A stretch of DNA of 64,000 nucleotides from Clostridium septicum (GTDB lineage Bacteria > Bacillota > Clostridia > Clostridiales > Clostridiaceae): the NCBI RefSeq assembly GCF_003606265.1, contig NZ_CP023671.1, forward strand, positions 186,001 to 250,000. Direction: 5' to 3'. Below are positions 37,538-46,963 of the stretch, in pieces (within the stretch, counting starts at the first letter, position 1; each line of letters opens with the position of its first letter). Below the pieces are notes generated by a model. The model saw only the letters and a program-made list of their open reading frames with translations. It was not told the origin of the DNA and made no database searches. A program made the translations under genes and the position numbers.

Positions 37538-38159
37538 GAATTAAACCCTCCTTAGAATCTAATATTGTATTATCTTTTATTCTATCAACTCGACATTTTT
37601 CAGCTGCTATAATTCCTTCTACTTTTGAAACAGCAACTTCTAGAGTATCATTAACTACTGCATAGTTATATTTTGAAACATAGTTTATTTCTTTATATGC
37701 AGACTTAAATCTTCGCATTAATGATTCTTCTGTTTCACTTCCTCTTTTTATTATTCTTTGTTTTAACTCTTCCATTGATGGAGGAAGTACAAATATAAAT
37801 ACACCTTCACTAAAGTTTTCTTTTACTTTTAATGCTCCTTGAATATCTATTTCTAATATAACATCTTTACCTTCTTCAAGCATCTTTTCAACATTTGATT
37901 TTGGTGTACCATAACAATTACCATATACTTCAGCATACTCTAAAAAATCATTTTCTTCTACTCTTTTTAAAAAGTTTTCTCTAGTTAAGAAATAATAGTT
38001 TACACCATCAATTTCTCCCTCTCTTGGATTTCTTGTTGTTGCTGACACTGAAAGGTATAAGTTATCATTGTTTTTTAGTAATTCTTTACAAATAGTGCCT
38101 TTACCTGCTCCAGATGGACCTGAAATAACAATTAAAACTCCCCTATTTTTTTTATGCAT
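37518..38159 (-). CDS. gmk: Guanylate kinase
   Basis: Phosphorylates GMP to GDP. 213 residues. GVLIVISGPSGAGKGTICKEL is the P-loop; TTRNPREGEIDGVNYYFL binds GMP. Its stop region overlaps rpoZ, and its start abuts the remA stop. The extA-remA-gmk-rpoZ-coaBC order is conserved in Firmicutes. Confidence 0.98.
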   Translation of the reverse strand: MHKKNRGVLIVISGPSGAGKGTICKELLKNNDNLYLSVSATTRNPREGEIDGVNYYFLTRENFLKRVEENDFLEYAEVYGNCYGTPKSNVEKMLEEGKDVILEIDIQGALKVKENFSEGVFIFVLPPSMEELKQRIIKRGSETEESLMRRFKSAYKEINYVSKYNYAVVNDTLEVAVSKVEGIIAAEKCRVDRIKDNTILDSKEGLIHEQLYD

Positions 38160-38428
38160 TATTCATCAACCTCATCTACAGCTTCGTCTTTAGCTACAAG
38201 TCTGTGTGCTACAGTTTCTGGTTGAACAGCTGATAATATAACATGATCACTGTCTGTTATTATAACAGCTCTTGTTCTTCTACCATATGTTGCATCTATT
38301 AACATCCCTCTATCTCTAGCTTCTTGGATTATTCTTTTTATAGGTGCTGACTCTGGACTTACTATAGCAACTAATCTATTTGCTGAAACTATGTTTCCAA
38401 ATCCAATGTTAATTAACTTAATTCCCAT
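38159..38428 (-). CDS. remA: Extracellular matrix regulator RemA-like (DUF370)
   Basis: 89-residue DUF370 protein. It starts [32 protein letters not shown] and has the [15 protein letters not shown] stretch with conserved arginines for DNA binding. In B. subtilis RemA forms rings that wrap DNA and activates biofilm matrix operons; the target here is unknown. Conserved neighbours yicC and gmk support the identity. Confidence 0.94.
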   Translation of the reverse strand: MGIKLINIGFGNIVSANRLVAIVSPESAPIKRIIQEARDRGMLIDATYGRRTRAVIITDSDHVILSAVQPETVAHRLVAKDEAVDEVDE

Positions 38429-38442
38429 GGCTTTCCTCCTAA

Positions 38443-39324
38443 TTATTCAATATTTTGTCCTTGTTCTCTAATCTTTTCGATTAAATTTTTTATGTTAATG
38501 ACTAAATTAGTCATATCCATATCACTTGATTTTGAAGCTATTGTATTTGCTTCTCTGTTCATTTCTTGAATTATAAAGTCAAGTTTTCTTCCTATTGTTC
38601 CTTCTTCTTCAAATGTTTTTCTCATTTGATTCAAATGACTATAAAGTCTTGTAATTTCTTCATCTACACAAGCTTTATCCGAAAATATAGCTATTTCTTG
38701 AGCTATTCTACTTTCATCTATTTCTAACCCTTGAGTTAATTCTTTTAATCTATTTTCTAATTTTTTTCTATATGCTTTTGGAACTGTTTCAGATATTTCT
38801 TCAATTTTCTTAACTAGTAACTCTATATCATTTACTTTGTTTAATATATCTTCTTTTAGTTTTTCTCCTTCAATGGATCTCATCTTATCCATCATTAAAA
38901 GTGATTCCTTTATAAGAGGTTTGATAGTAGTAGCTATTTCCTCAATTGAATCCTCTTCTTCTACTACTGTTATTATATCTTGGAATCTTGCTAATTGACT
39001 TATGGTTATATCATTTTTTATTCCAAAAGTACTTTCTAATTCTTTTAAGGAATTTAAATAACTTTCTGCAAGCTTTAAATTCACCTTTGCTACTCCGTCA
39101 CCCTTTGAATAACTTTTTTGATTAATGAAAATATCTACTTTCCCTCTTGAAAGTGTTTCACTAACTATTTTTCTAATATCTTCTTCTAAAGCAATTATAC
39201 TTTTAGGCATTCTAACATTTATATCTAAATATCTACTATTTACACTTTTCATTTCTATTGAAAATAAATGTTTGCTTCCCTCACTACTACTTGCTCTTCC
39301 GAAGCTAGTCATACTTTTAACCAT
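38443..39324 (-). CDS. YicC/YloC family endoribonuclease
   Basis: YicC-family protein, 293 residues. [14 protein letters not shown] is the typical start (usually IKSMTGFGR), and the C-terminal DUF1732 ends [12 protein letters not shown] to QGQNIE. Homologues have been shown to be metal-dependent endoribonucleases. The start is set by GGAGGAAGAT; the longer frame adds 14 residues without homology. First gene of the yicC-remA-gmk operon. Confidence 0.93.
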   Translation of the reverse strand: MVKSMTSFGRASSSEGSKHLFSIEMKSVNSRYLDINVRMPKSIIALEEDIRKIVSETLSRGKVDIFINQKSYSKGDGVAKVNLKLAESYLNSLKELESTFGIKNDITISQLARFQDIITVVEEEDSIEEIATTIKPLIKESLLMMDKMRSIEGEKLKEDILNKVNDIELLVKKIEEISETVPKAYRKKLENRLKELTQGLEIDESRIAQEIAIFSDKACVDEEITRLYSHLNQMRKTFEEEGTIGRKLDFIIQEMNREANTIASKSSDMDMTNLVINIKNLIEKIREQGQNIE

Positions 39325-39366
39325 ATCTTCCTCCAAGGTTTTACTTTTTCTTTTACTATATATCAT

Positions 39367-39396
39367 ATATTAATTTACATCAACTACTAATGTCAA
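39367..39396 (-). promoter_or_regulatory. Promoter of yicC-remA-gmk-rpoZ-coaBC
   Basis: A perfect TTGACA -35 and TAATAT -10 with an 18-base spacer, about 45 bases before yicC. Confidence 0.7.
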
Positions 39397-39442
39397 TGGT
39401 TTGTTAACAAAATATTAACATTTAAATTCAGCCTATTACAAA

Positions 39443-39471
39443 CAAAAAAGTAGACTAATTTAAGCCTACTT
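39443..39471 (-). terminator. Intrinsic terminator of the purine permease
   Basis: AAGTAGGCT/AGTCTACTT stem (one G-U) with a 6-base loop and TTTTTT tail. A second hairpin (AATATGAAA/TTTCATATT, about 39488-39520) precedes it without a U tract. Confidence 0.75.
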
Positions 39472-39544
39472 CTTTATTTTAGGGATTTACGAATATGAAA
39501 GGGTTAATTCTTTTCATATTTAATTTATATTAATTTTATATAAA

Positions 39545-40915
39545 TTATCCAAGGAATGCTATCTTTAAAATAAATATTACTGCTAATGATATCATAACCC
39601 AAGATATCTTTACTTTTTCTTCTTTATTTGCAAAGAAAACATTATATAATACATTAATTATTACATATGATAATATTCCTACAGTTAAGCCATCTCCGAT
39701 ACTATAAGTTAATGCCATTGTAATTATTGTTAAGAACGCTGGTACCCCTTCAGTAATATTATCAAAATTTATATTTTTAACTGCTCCAAGCATTAAATAT
39801 CCAACATATATTAATGCTGGTGCAGTAGCGCATGCTGGAATTGATATAAAGATTGGTGAAAAAAACATAGAAATTAAGAATAAAATCCCTGTAACTATAG
39901 CTGTATATCCAGTTTTTCCTCCTGCTGCTACTCCAGTTGAACTTTCAACATAAGTTGTAACTGTTGAAACTCCCATTGCAGCCCCTGCAGTAGTTGCAAC
40001 TGCATCTACCAACAACGCTTTACCTACATTAGGAACCTTCCCTTCTTCATCTAGCATATTAGCTCTTGAAGCTACTCCAACTAGTGTTCCTACTGTGTCA
40101 AAGAAGTCTACAAACAAGAATGTGCATACTACAGCTATAAAAGTTCCTATAGTTTCTTTACTTGTAATAAATCCAAAATCCAATTTCCCTGCTATTGGTG
40201 CAATACTTTCAAACTTAAACACACCACTTGGAAGATACATACCTAAATTCGCTGCTTCTTCTGGCTTTATAAATGCAAATCCCCAAGCTAATAATGTACT
40301 TATTAGAATACCAAACAAAATTGATCCTCTAACTTGTTTTTTATCTAATACAGCAATTACTACAACTCCTACTAAGGCAATAACTACTGCTGGAGTAAAC
40401 TCTCCCATAGCAACTAATGTTGCGTCGTCATTAACAACTAGTCCACATCCGACTAAGCCTATAAAAGCTATAAATATACCTATTCCAGCTGTAACTGAAT
40501 GTTTCATATTTACAGGAATTGCATTTACTACAGCTTCTCTTACCTTAAATAATGATAATAATATAAATATAATACCTTCAACAAAAACTGCTGTCAATGC
40601 CATTTCCCATGAAATTCCTTGTCCTAAAACTACTGAAAATGCAAAAAATGCATTAAGTCCCATACCAGATGCTAAAGCAAAAGGTAAATTAGCAAACAAC
40701 CCCATTAAAATACATCCAAAAGCTGCTGATAAGCATGTGGCAGTAACTAAAGGTCCAGCTGGCATACCTGTCTCTGATAATATATTAGGATTAACTACAA
40801 TGATATATGCCATAGTTAAAAATGTGGTTATTCCTGCTACAATTTCTTTTTTAAAATTAACATTTTTATTTGTCAGAATAGGTAATACCTGTTCTTTAAT
40901 TGATAAGTTTTCCAT
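39545..40915 (-). CDS. Guanine/hypoxanthine-type purine permease (AzgA/PbuG family)
   Basis: NCS2 superfamily, AzgA-like transporter of 456 residues with about 12-14 membrane helices. The N-terminus FKKEIVAGITTFLTMAYIIVVNPNIL is the family signature; GMGLNAFFAF and DFFDTVGTLVGVA form the substrate-binding half-helices. Control by a guanine-type riboswitch points to guanine or hypoxanthine as substrate. AGGAGGTTAAGT precedes the ATG. Confidence 0.93.
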   Translation of the reverse strand: MENLSIKEQVLPILTNKNVNFKKEIVAGITTFLTMAYIIVVNPNILSETGMPAGPLVTATCLSAAFGCILMGLFANLPFALASGMGLNAFFAFSVVLGQGISWEMALTAVFVEGIIFILLSLFKVREAVVNAIPVNMKHSVTAGIGIFIAFIGLVGCGLVVNDDATLVAMGEFTPAVVIALVGVVVIAVLDKKQVRGSILFGILISTLLAWGFAFIKPEEAANLGMYLPSGVFKFESIAPIAGKLDFGFITSKETIGTFIAVVCTFLFVDFFDTVGTLVGVASRANMLDEEGKVPNVGKALLVDAVATTAGAAMGVSTVTTYVESSTGVAAGGKTGYTAIVTGILFLISMFFSPIFISIPACATAPALIYVGYLMLGAVKNINFDNITEGVPAFLTIITMALTYSIGDGLTVGILSYVIINVLYNVFFANKEEKVKISWVMISLAVIFILKIAFLG

Positions 40916-40936
40916 ACTTAACCTCCTAGAAATTAA

Positions 40937-40980
40937 TAAAAAAAACGCAATGAGTTTATATATTAAAATAACTCATTGCG
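40937..40980 (-). terminator. Riboswitch-controlled terminator before the purine permease
   Basis: CGCAATGAGT/ACTCATTGCG perfect 10-bp stem with a 15-base loop followed by TTTTTTTT. The 3' arm (ACTCAT) can also pair with the ATGAGT of the aptamer P1, giving a simple antiterminator. Confidence 0.88.
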
Positions 40981-41058
40981 GAAATAGACATATATAATAT
41001 ATACTACATAAAACAACCTTTTATGTACATTATATAAAATAATCTATTTAATATTCGC

Positions 41059-41128
41059 ACTCATAGTCAAGATATTTACGGTATCTTGGTAGAAACGTAT
41101 GATCCTTATTATCATATTTATATGAGTT
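41059..41128 (-). ncRNA. Guanine (purine) riboswitch aptamer
   Basis: Minus strand reads ACTCATATAA at the 5' P1, then loop 2 TGATAATAAGGATCA, the core GTTTCTACC, TACCGTAAATATCTTG and the 3' P1 GACTATGAGT. These are the conserved purine-riboswitch segments. The specificity base is C (GACTATG, not GATTATG), so guanine/hypoxanthine rather than adenine. It acts by transcription termination and is expected to lower permease expression when guanine is plentiful. Confidence 0.95.
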
Positions 41129-41218
41129 ATTTCTGTTTACGAATATTATTATATATAATACTTCTTTTTGTGTCAATATAAACGTATAAATTTTTATTTA
41201 TTTCAACGAACGTTCGAT

Positions 41219-42190
41219 TTATTCAAAATGTTTCTCTATACTTTCTATAGATAAACCTGCCGATATAGCTAACATAAGTTTTATTCTAGCTTTTTGTCCT
41301 GGTAGAGTATCACCAAATATAACACCTAAATCTTTAAGCATTTTACCTCCACCTTCATATCCATATGATTCAAATACTCTTCCTTCAAAACATCTTGAAA
41401 CAACAACAACAGGAATATTTTTTACTAATGCTTTCTTTATTCCTTCTATCATAAGAGGTGGGACATTTCCTCTTCCTAAAGCTTCTATAACTATTCCTTT
41501 AGATCCCTTCTCTAATGAAAATTCTATAAAATCAGAGTTCATTCCAGCTACACATTTTATAAGAGCTACGTCCCCTTCTATATTATTTACACTATAAGTA
41601 CAGACTTTCTTTGTTTTTCTGTAAAATATAACATTATTATTATCAACAATTCCTATTGGTCCAAAATTAGGAGTTTTAAAAGCATTTAACGCCATGGAAT
41701 TTGCTTTAGTAACTTCTGCCGCTGAATTTAACTCCCCATTAAAACATACTAATACTCCTCTCCCTTTTGAATCATCAGATATAGCTGTACAAATAGACGC
41801 TGCTAAATTTGAAGGTCCATCATAACCAAGTTCTGAACTGCTCCTCATAGCTCCTGTAATCACTACTGGCTTTTCTGTATCTAATGTTAAATCTAATAAA
41901 TATGCTGTCTCTTCCAATGTATCTGTTCCATGTGTTACTACTACACCATCACAATCATCACTATCAATTAACCCTTTAATAAATTTACTAAGCTCTAGCA
42001 TATTTTCTACAGACATATGAGGGGATGGCATACTAGAAAAGCTATATGATTCTATTTCTGCAAACTCCTCTATTCCAGTTACCATAGACATTATTTCTTC
42101 TCCTGTTAAACTAGGTACTGCTGCTTTTATTCTTTCGTCAACTTTCATTGAAATAGTTCCACCATTAAAAACTACTGCTATTTTTTTCAT
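41219..42190 (-). CDS. ansA: L-asparaginase (type I)
   Basis: Hydrolyses asparagine to aspartate and ammonia. 323 residues, no signal peptide, so cytoplasmic. VVFNGGTISM holds the first catalytic threonine and VVTHGTDTLEETAY the second Thr-Asp pair; GAMRSSSELGYDGPSNL is conserved. AGGAGGAATT precedes the ATG. Expression is probably controlled by the structured leader and terminator just upstream. Confidence 0.96.
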   Translation of the reverse strand: MKKIAVVFNGGTISMKVDERIKAAVPSLTGEEIMSMVTGIEEFAEIESYSFSSMPSPHMSVENMLELSKFIKGLIDSDDCDGVVVTHGTDTLEETAYLLDLTLDTEKPVVITGAMRSSSELGYDGPSNLAASICTAISDDSKGRGVLVCFNGELNSAAEVTKANSMALNAFKTPNFGPIGIVDNNNVIFYRKTKKVCTYSVNNIEGDVALIKCVAGMNSDFIEFSLEKGSKGIVIEALGRGNVPPLMIEGIKKALVKNIPVVVVSRCFEGRVFESYGYEGGGKMLKDLGVIFGDTLPGQKARIKLMLAISAGLSIESIEKHFE

Positions 42191-42217
42191 AATTCCTCCT
42201 ATGTTAATACGATATAT

Positions 42218-42244
42218 AAAAAAACTCTTGGTTTCCCAAAAGTT
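42218..42244 (-). terminator. Leader terminator of ansA
   Basis: AACTTTTGG/CCAAGAGTT 9-bp stem (one G-U) with a 4-base loop and TTTTTTT, about 28 bases before the ansA start. It follows the structured leader with only three bases between, as in terminating riboswitches. Confidence 0.85.
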
Positions 42245-42350
42245 ATTTATTGATTATAGGCAGGGCGGCGTATCCTGCATCTCTGTTTACTGCATCCAGC
42301 GCGTGAGGAGCCATTTCTCACCTCAATAATCTCAGTATTTAAAATCAATA
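42245..42350 (-). ncRNA. Structured leader RNA of ansA, class not recognised
   Basis: About 100 nt closed by TATTGATT pairing with AATCAATA (P1). Inside are GTGAG/CTCAC with loop AAATGGCTC, and GCAGG/CCTGC with loop ATACGCCGC. GATGCAG occurs twice. The core is about 55-60 % GC in a 28 % GC genome. The P1 3' strand can instead pair with an inner TTATTGA, which would be a switch. It does not match the purine, glycine, lysine, THF, T-box or cyclic dinucleotide motifs I know; GGTGAG and GGCTCCT faintly recall the M-box. Function is inferred from position and terminator. Confidence 0.7.
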
Positions 42351-42415
42351 TATTTATTATACATTTTCAGTAAAAATCTTTCAACTCATTTAATATCTTC
42401 CCATTTAATAAGTTT

Positions 42416-42790
42416 TCAACTATATAATCTACTATCTATTTTCGCCTCAGTAATTGGATACATGGTTAATACTTGAATATAATCAGTATTATTATCAATT
42501 TCTATACCAACCAATATATTTCTATCTATTTTTTTTATAAGTTCAACTAAAATTTCTTCTTCAGTTGACTTATATATTCCAACATAATCTGGGTCTTCAA
42601 TAACATTCTTCATAGTTTCAATTATATTATCCCTAACTTTTTTACTTAAATGTCTTCCATGCCTTTTTCTAATATGCTTAAGCACCCCTGGCGAAGCATA
42701 AATATTACCTGTGTATTTAAGCCCCAAAGATTCAGCCATTATTTGTTTAAAGTATCCAACTCTTTTATAGGTACAAAATCTTCTTTCCAT
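42416..42790 (-). CDS. PBECR-type nuclease domain protein (orphan)
   Basis: 124 residues. SPGVLKHIRKRHGRHL followed by IEDPDYVGIYKSTEE fits the barnase-EndoU-colicin E5/D-RelE fold family (PBECR type) seen in phage polyvalent proteins; the KHIRKRH stretch would supply catalytic residues. The start METRR-like MERRFCTYKRVG has GAGGGGTATT before it; the longer frame begins with a poor GTG. It stands alone between ansA and spoIVA with no visible antitoxin or phage gene. A DUF4258-like fold is an alternative. Function is unproven. Confidence 0.7.
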   Translation of the reverse strand: MERRFCTYKRVGYFKQIMAESLGLKYTGNIYASPGVLKHIRKRHGRHLSKKVRDNIIETMKNVIEDPDYVGIYKSTEEEILVELIKKIDRNILVGIEIDNNTDYIQVLTMYPITEAKIDSRLYS

Positions 42791-42901
42791 AATACCCCTC
42801 AATTCTGCATACTGAACATAAGCAACAATTTTAAACACTTTTATTATATTGTATTCTATATAGCATATTAAATTGACTATTTTTATATTTTTATTTTATC
42901 A

Positions 42902-42946
42902 CAAAAGAAAAGATTGTATTAAATACATACTGTATCTAATACAATC
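42902..42946 (-). terminator. Intrinsic terminator of spoIVA
   Basis: GATTGTATTA/TAATACAATC 10-bp outer stem, extended by inner ATAC/GTAT, followed by TTTTCTTTTG on the minus strand, 18 bases after the spoIVA stop. Confidence 0.8.
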
Positions 42947-42964
42947 CTCTATTTCTAACTTATA

Positions 42965-44443
42965 TTAAAGTATAATACAAATTAAACCACCGTTACCTTC
43001 ATTAATAATTTTCTGAAGAGTTTTTTGTATCTTAACTTGTACATCCTCAGGCATTTTATATAATTTATTTTGTAGTCCTTCCTTAACTAAAACTTCAAGA
43101 GACTTACCAAACATATTACTTTGCCATAATGATGAAGGATCTTTATCAAATTGCTCCATTAAAGATTTAACAAGTTCTTCACTTTCCTTTTCAGAACCCA
43201 TTATAGGACTTATTTCGGTTTTTATATTTGCTTTTATAAAATGTAATGAAGGTGCTGATGCCTTAAGCTTAACTCCAAATTTTGTTCCTTGTTTAACCAT
43301 TTCTGGTTCTTCAAATTTCATTTCTGATAGTTGTGGAGCTACTAACCCATATCCAGTTTCTCTTACATCTATTAAAGCATCTTTAACTTTATCATATTCT
43401 TTTTTGGCAAAGTTAAGTTCTTTAATTAAAGATAATAAATCACTTTCTGACTCTACATCTAAATCACAAATTTCACTTAATATTTTATAGAATATTCCAT
43501 CTTTTGGTTTCATCATTAACCTAGCAGTTCCTTCTCCTAAACTAACTTCTGTAATTTCAGTTGCCCCTAAGTACTCTTCATCTTTTAATAAACTTAAAGT
43601 TTTCTTTATGTCTCTAACTCTAAATATGTTTGTACACATTTCCTTAACTATGTTAAAGAAATCTTTTTTTAGCCAATGATCAGGTTCTAACTTTTCTACC
43701 CATGTTGGCATATCAATATTAATTTCCTTTACTGGGAATTCTTTAAGTACATGTTTTAAAATTTCTTCTATATCATCTTCATTCATATTTGCAATGTCCA
43801 TAGTTTGAACAGTTACATTATATTTTTCTTCTAACTCCTTTTTTAATTGTCTAGTTTCAGGAGAATTTATATTTTTAGTATTAAGTACAATAATAAATGG
43901 CTTATTAATTGATTTTAATTCATTAATTACTCTTTCTTCTGCTTCTAAGTACTCATCTCTTTCTATCCCTGTAATACTACCATCAGTAGTTACTACAAGA
44001 CCTATTGTTGAATGATCTGTTATAACTTTTCTTGTTCCTATTTCAGCTGCATCTTCAAAAGGTATTTCATAGTCATACCATGGTGTATTAACCATTTTAG
44101 CCTCATCACCATCCATATATCCTAATGCTCCTTTTACAATGTATCCTACGCAATCCACCATTCTAATTTTAAATTTTATATCCTCATCTACAGTTATTTC
44201 TACAGCTTCATTTGGTACAAACTTGGGTTCTGTTGTATGAATGCTTTTACCTGATCCACTTTGTGGTAACTCATCCTTTGCCCTTTCCTTTTTATAAGTA
44301 TTATCAATCTTTGGTATTACCATAAGGTCCATAAATTTTTTTATAAATGTTGATTTACCTGTTCTAACTGGCCCCACAACACCTACATAGATGTCTCCTT
44401 GTGTTCTCTCAGCTATATCCTTGTATATATTAAAGCTGTCCAC
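42965..44443 (-). CDS. spoIVA: Stage IV sporulation protein A (coat-base ATPase)
   Basis: Cytoskeletal ATPase that polymerises on the forespore and anchors the coat; it is recruited by SpoVM. 492 residues, the same as in B. subtilis. The N-terminal NTPase has Walker A GPVRTGKSTF near residue 25, then a middle and C-terminal domain ending GNGGLICIIL. The start is a GTG with AGGAGGGTATAAC upstream. It is a single-gene unit, and a sigma-E-like promoter lies about 120 bases upstream. Confidence 0.97.
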   Translation of the reverse strand: MDSFNIYKDIAERTQGDIYVGVVGPVRTGKSTFIKKFMDLMVIPKIDNTYKKERAKDELPQSGSGKSIHTTEPKFVPNEAVEITVDEDIKFKIRMVDCVGYIVKGALGYMDGDEAKMVNTPWYDYEIPFEDAAEIGTRKVITDHSTIGLVVTTDGSITGIERDEYLEAEERVINELKSINKPFIIVLNTKNINSPETRQLKKELEEKYNVTVQTMDIANMNEDDIEEILKHVLKEFPVKEINIDMPTWVEKLEPDHWLKKDFFNIVKEMCTNIFRVRDIKKTLSLLKDEEYLGATEITEVSLGEGTARLMMKPKDGIFYKILSEICDLDVESESDLLSLIKELNFAKKEYDKVKDALIDVRETGYGLVAPQLSEMKFEEPEMVKQGTKFGVKLKASAPSLHFIKANIKTEISPIMGSEKESEELVKSLMEQFDKDPSSLWQSNMFGKSLEVLVKEGLQNKLYKMPEDVQVKIQKTLQKIINEGNGGLICIIL

Positions 44444-44562
44444 GTTATACCCTCCTAATTATTATTAACAGTATATATATATTCTGTTTTTAAAAAAAGT
44501 ATACAACTTTCTAATAAAATTTATAAAATTTTTAGCAAGGCATATATTTCTTTTATAATAAG

Positions 44563-44590
44563 ATTCTATTATAAAAAGATTTAAATATTC
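44563..44590 (-). promoter_or_regulatory. Candidate sigma-E promoter of spoIVA
   Basis: GAATATT matches the sigma-E -35 (KMATATT) and AATAGAAT matches six of eight bases of CATACAAT, 13 bases apart. spoIVA is sigma-E-dependent in B. subtilis. Confidence 0.45.
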
Positions 44591-44611
44591 CAAGTTTTTA
44601 TTTTAATTAGC

Positions 44612-44637
44612 AAAAAAACACCAGCTAATTACTGGTG
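44612..44637 (-). terminator. Intrinsic terminator of DUF512-der-gpsA
   Basis: CACCAG/CTGGTG stem, extended to AGCACCAG/CTGGTGTT, with a 7-base loop and TTTTTTT on the minus strand, right after the gpsA stop. Confidence 0.85.
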
Positions 44638-44644
44638 CTTTTTA

Positions 44645-45643
44645 CTAATAATATATCTCATCTTTTTTTGATCTACCCATAAGCTCTTTTACTGCTTCTT
44701 TAGGATCTTTACCTTTAAAAAGCACTTTATAAGCCACATCTGTTATAGGCATTTCAATACCAAGTTTTTCTTTTAATTCATAGAAAGCTTTGCAAGCTTT
44801 AATACCTTCAACTATCATACCAACTTCTTCTATAGCCTCATTAGAAGTTTTTCCAGTTCCTATTAAATATCCTGCTCTTCTATTTCTTGAATGTAAGCTA
44901 GTACAAGTAACTATTAAATCGCCCATTCCTGTAAGCCCTAAAAAAGTTTCTGGTTTGCCTCCTAGCTTCATTCCTATTCTAACTATCTCCGCCATTCCTC
45001 TTGTCATTAAAGCTGCTTTGGAATTATCCCCATATCCTATTCCATCACAAACTCCTGCTGCTAAAGCTATAATATTCTTTACAGCTCCACCTATTTCAAC
45101 TCCAACTAAATCATCATTTGTATAAACTCTAAAATTTGAATTTATAAAAATATCTTGTACTTCTGCTGCCTTTTCCATATCTGTTGAAGACACAACTACT
45201 GTAGTTGGAATATTTAAAGCAACTTCTTCTGCATGACTTGGTCCTGACAATATAACTACAGGATTACTTGGTAATTCTTCTTTTATAACTTCTGAAAGCC
45301 TTAAATTAGTTCCCTGTTCTATTCCTTTAGCTATACTTATGATAGTAACATTTTCTTTAATTTTTCCTTTTAGCTCTTTAGATATACTTCTTATTACATG
45401 AGATGGAATAGCTAAAACTATAAACTCTGCTTCATTTAAAGCTAAATCTATATCATTATAGGCTGTGACATTCTTAGGTATTTTTAAATTTTTAATATAT
45501 TTATCATTTCTTCTATTGTAATTAATATCATTAACTACGTGTTCATCTCTATCATATATCTTTATTTTATTACCTTTATCCGCAAGTAAAATTGCTAAGG
45601 AAGTACCAAAGCTACCGCCTCCTAAAAAAGTCACATTTCTCAT
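44645..45643 (-). CDS. gpsA: NAD(P)H-dependent glycerol-3-phosphate dehydrogenase
   Basis: Makes glycerol 3-phosphate for phospholipids. 332 residues. [19 protein letters not shown] is the Rossmann GxGxx[28 protein letters not shown] (catalytic Lys) and [13 protein letters not shown] are family motifs. Two bases downstream of der. Confidence 0.97.
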   Translation of the reverse strand: MRNVTFLGGGSFGTSLAILLADKGNKIKIYDRDEHVVNDINYNRRNDKYIKNLKIPKNVTAYNDIDLALNEAEFIVLAIPSHVIRSISKELKGKIKENVTIISIAKGIEQGTNLRLSEVIKEELPSNPVVILSGPSHAEEVALNIPTTVVVSSTDMEKAAEVQDIFINSNFRVYTNDDLVGVEIGGAVKNIIALAAGVCDGIGYGDNSKAALMTRGMAEIVRIGMKLGGKPETFLGLTGMGDLIVTCTSLHSRNRRAGYLIGTGKTSNEAIEEVGMIVEGIKACKAFYELKEKLGIEMPITDVAYKVLFKGKDPKEAVKELMGRSKKDEIYY

Positions 45644-45645
45644 AA

Positions 45646-46962
45646 CTACTCTTTCCTTTCTCTATATTCTATTTGTATACCTGTTCCCTCAAAATTAAAA
45701 CTTTCTCTTAATTGATTTTCAAGATATCTTTGATAAGAAAAATGTGATGCACTTGAATCATTAACAAAGAAAACAAACTTTGGTGGTTTTGTAGCAACTT
45801 GAGTTGCATAGTATATTTTCATTCTCTTAAGACCTACAATAGGTGGTTCTTTCATAAGTACTGCTTTGCTTATTACATCATTTAATACTCCTGTTGAAAC
45901 TCTCTTGCAATAATTATCATAGCACTCTTTAGCTACTTCTAAAACCTTATGAGCTCTTTGACCTGTTTTTGCTGATATAAATAAATACTTAGCATATTTT
46001 AAGAATTTAAGCTTCATTTGAAGATCTTCTTTATACTTTTGCATTGTTTTATCATCTTTTTCTATAAGATCCCACTTATTAACTATAACCATTATAGCTT
46101 TATTCATTTCATGAGCAAATCCAACTATCTTTTCATCTTGCTCTGTTACACCTTCAGTAGCATCTATCATTAAAATACAAACATCTGCTCTTTCTATAGC
46201 TGCATAAGTTCTAATTACAGAATATCTTTCTATTTCTTCCTTAACTTTGCTTTTTCTTCTAAGACCAGCTGTATCTATAAGTGTAAACTTACCTTCTTTA
46301 GTTTCTAAGTTACTGTCTATTGCATCTCTAGTTGTACCTGCAACTTCTGATACTATTAATCTTTCTTCACCTAAAAGTCTATTAATCAATGATGATTTAC
46401 CTACATTAGGTTTACCCATCATTGCAATTTTAACAATATCTTCTTCCTCTTCTTCTCCATCAACTCTATCAAAATGTTCTACTACTCTATCTAACATATC
46501 TCCAAGACCTAAACCTTGTGATGCTGATATAGTAATTGGATCACCTATTCCTAAATTATAAAATTCCCAAGCATTATCCTCTTCTTTTAAAGAATCTACT
46601 TTGTTTACAACTAAAACAACTGGCTTTTTGCTTTTTCTTAACATATTAGCTACTTCATGGTCTGCTGGAGTTAATCCTTCCTTACCATCAACTATAAATA
46701 CAATAACATCAGCTGTTTCTATTGCAATGTTTGCCTGTCTTCTCATTTGTTTTACAATAATATCTTCTCTTTCTGGTTCTATACCACCTGTATCTATCAT
46801 TGTAAAATTATAATTTAACCACTCTGCTTGAGCATATACTCTATCTCTAGTTACTCCTGGAGTATCTTGGACTATTGAAATTCTTTGTCCTGCTAATCTA
46901 TTAAATAGTGTTGATTTACCTACATTTGGTCTTCCAACTATAGCAACTATCGGTTTCCCCAT
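45646..46962 (-). CDS. der: Ribosome biogenesis GTPase Der (EngA)
   Basis: Double GTPase for 50S assembly. About 438 residues. G1 motifs [14 protein letters not shown] (near residue 8) and [14 protein letters not shown] (near 183), DTPGVT and DTAGLR switch motifs, NKVD and NKWD. The C-terminal KH-like domain follows. The start was chosen as [12 protein letters not shown] with AGGAGGAAATATAAA upstream. One base after DUF512. Confidence 0.97.
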   Translation of the reverse strand: MGKPIVAIVGRPNVGKSTLFNRLAGQRISIVQDTPGVTRDRVYAQAEWLNYNFTMIDTGGIEPEREDIIVKQMRRQANIAIETADVIVFIVDGKEGLTPADHEVANMLRKSKKPVVLVVNKVDSLKEEDNAWEFYNLGIGDPITISASQGLGLGDMLDRVVEHFDRVDGEEEEEDIVKIAMMGKPNVGKSSLINRLLGEERLIVSEVAGTTRDAIDSNLETKEGKFTLIDTAGLRRKSKVKEEIERYSVIRTYAAIERADVCILMIDATEGVTEQDEKIVGFAHEMNKAIMVIVNKWDLIEKDDKTMQKYKEDLQMKLKFLKYAKYLFISAKTGQRAHKVLEVAKECYDNYCKRVSTGVLNDVISKAVLMKEPPIVGLKRMKIYYATQVATKPPKFVFFVNDSSASHFSYQRYLENQLRESFNFEGTGIQIEYRERKE

Positions 46963-46963
46963 T

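Noticed and set aside
40095-40997. 300-residue plus-strand open frame antisense to the purine permease
   Set aside because: Composition is that of a mirrored membrane gene, there is no ribosome binding site, and the minus-strand permease is clearly real.
42245-42350. ansA leader as a T-box
   Set aside because: No T-box sequence (TGGNACCGCG) and no specifier loop are visible.
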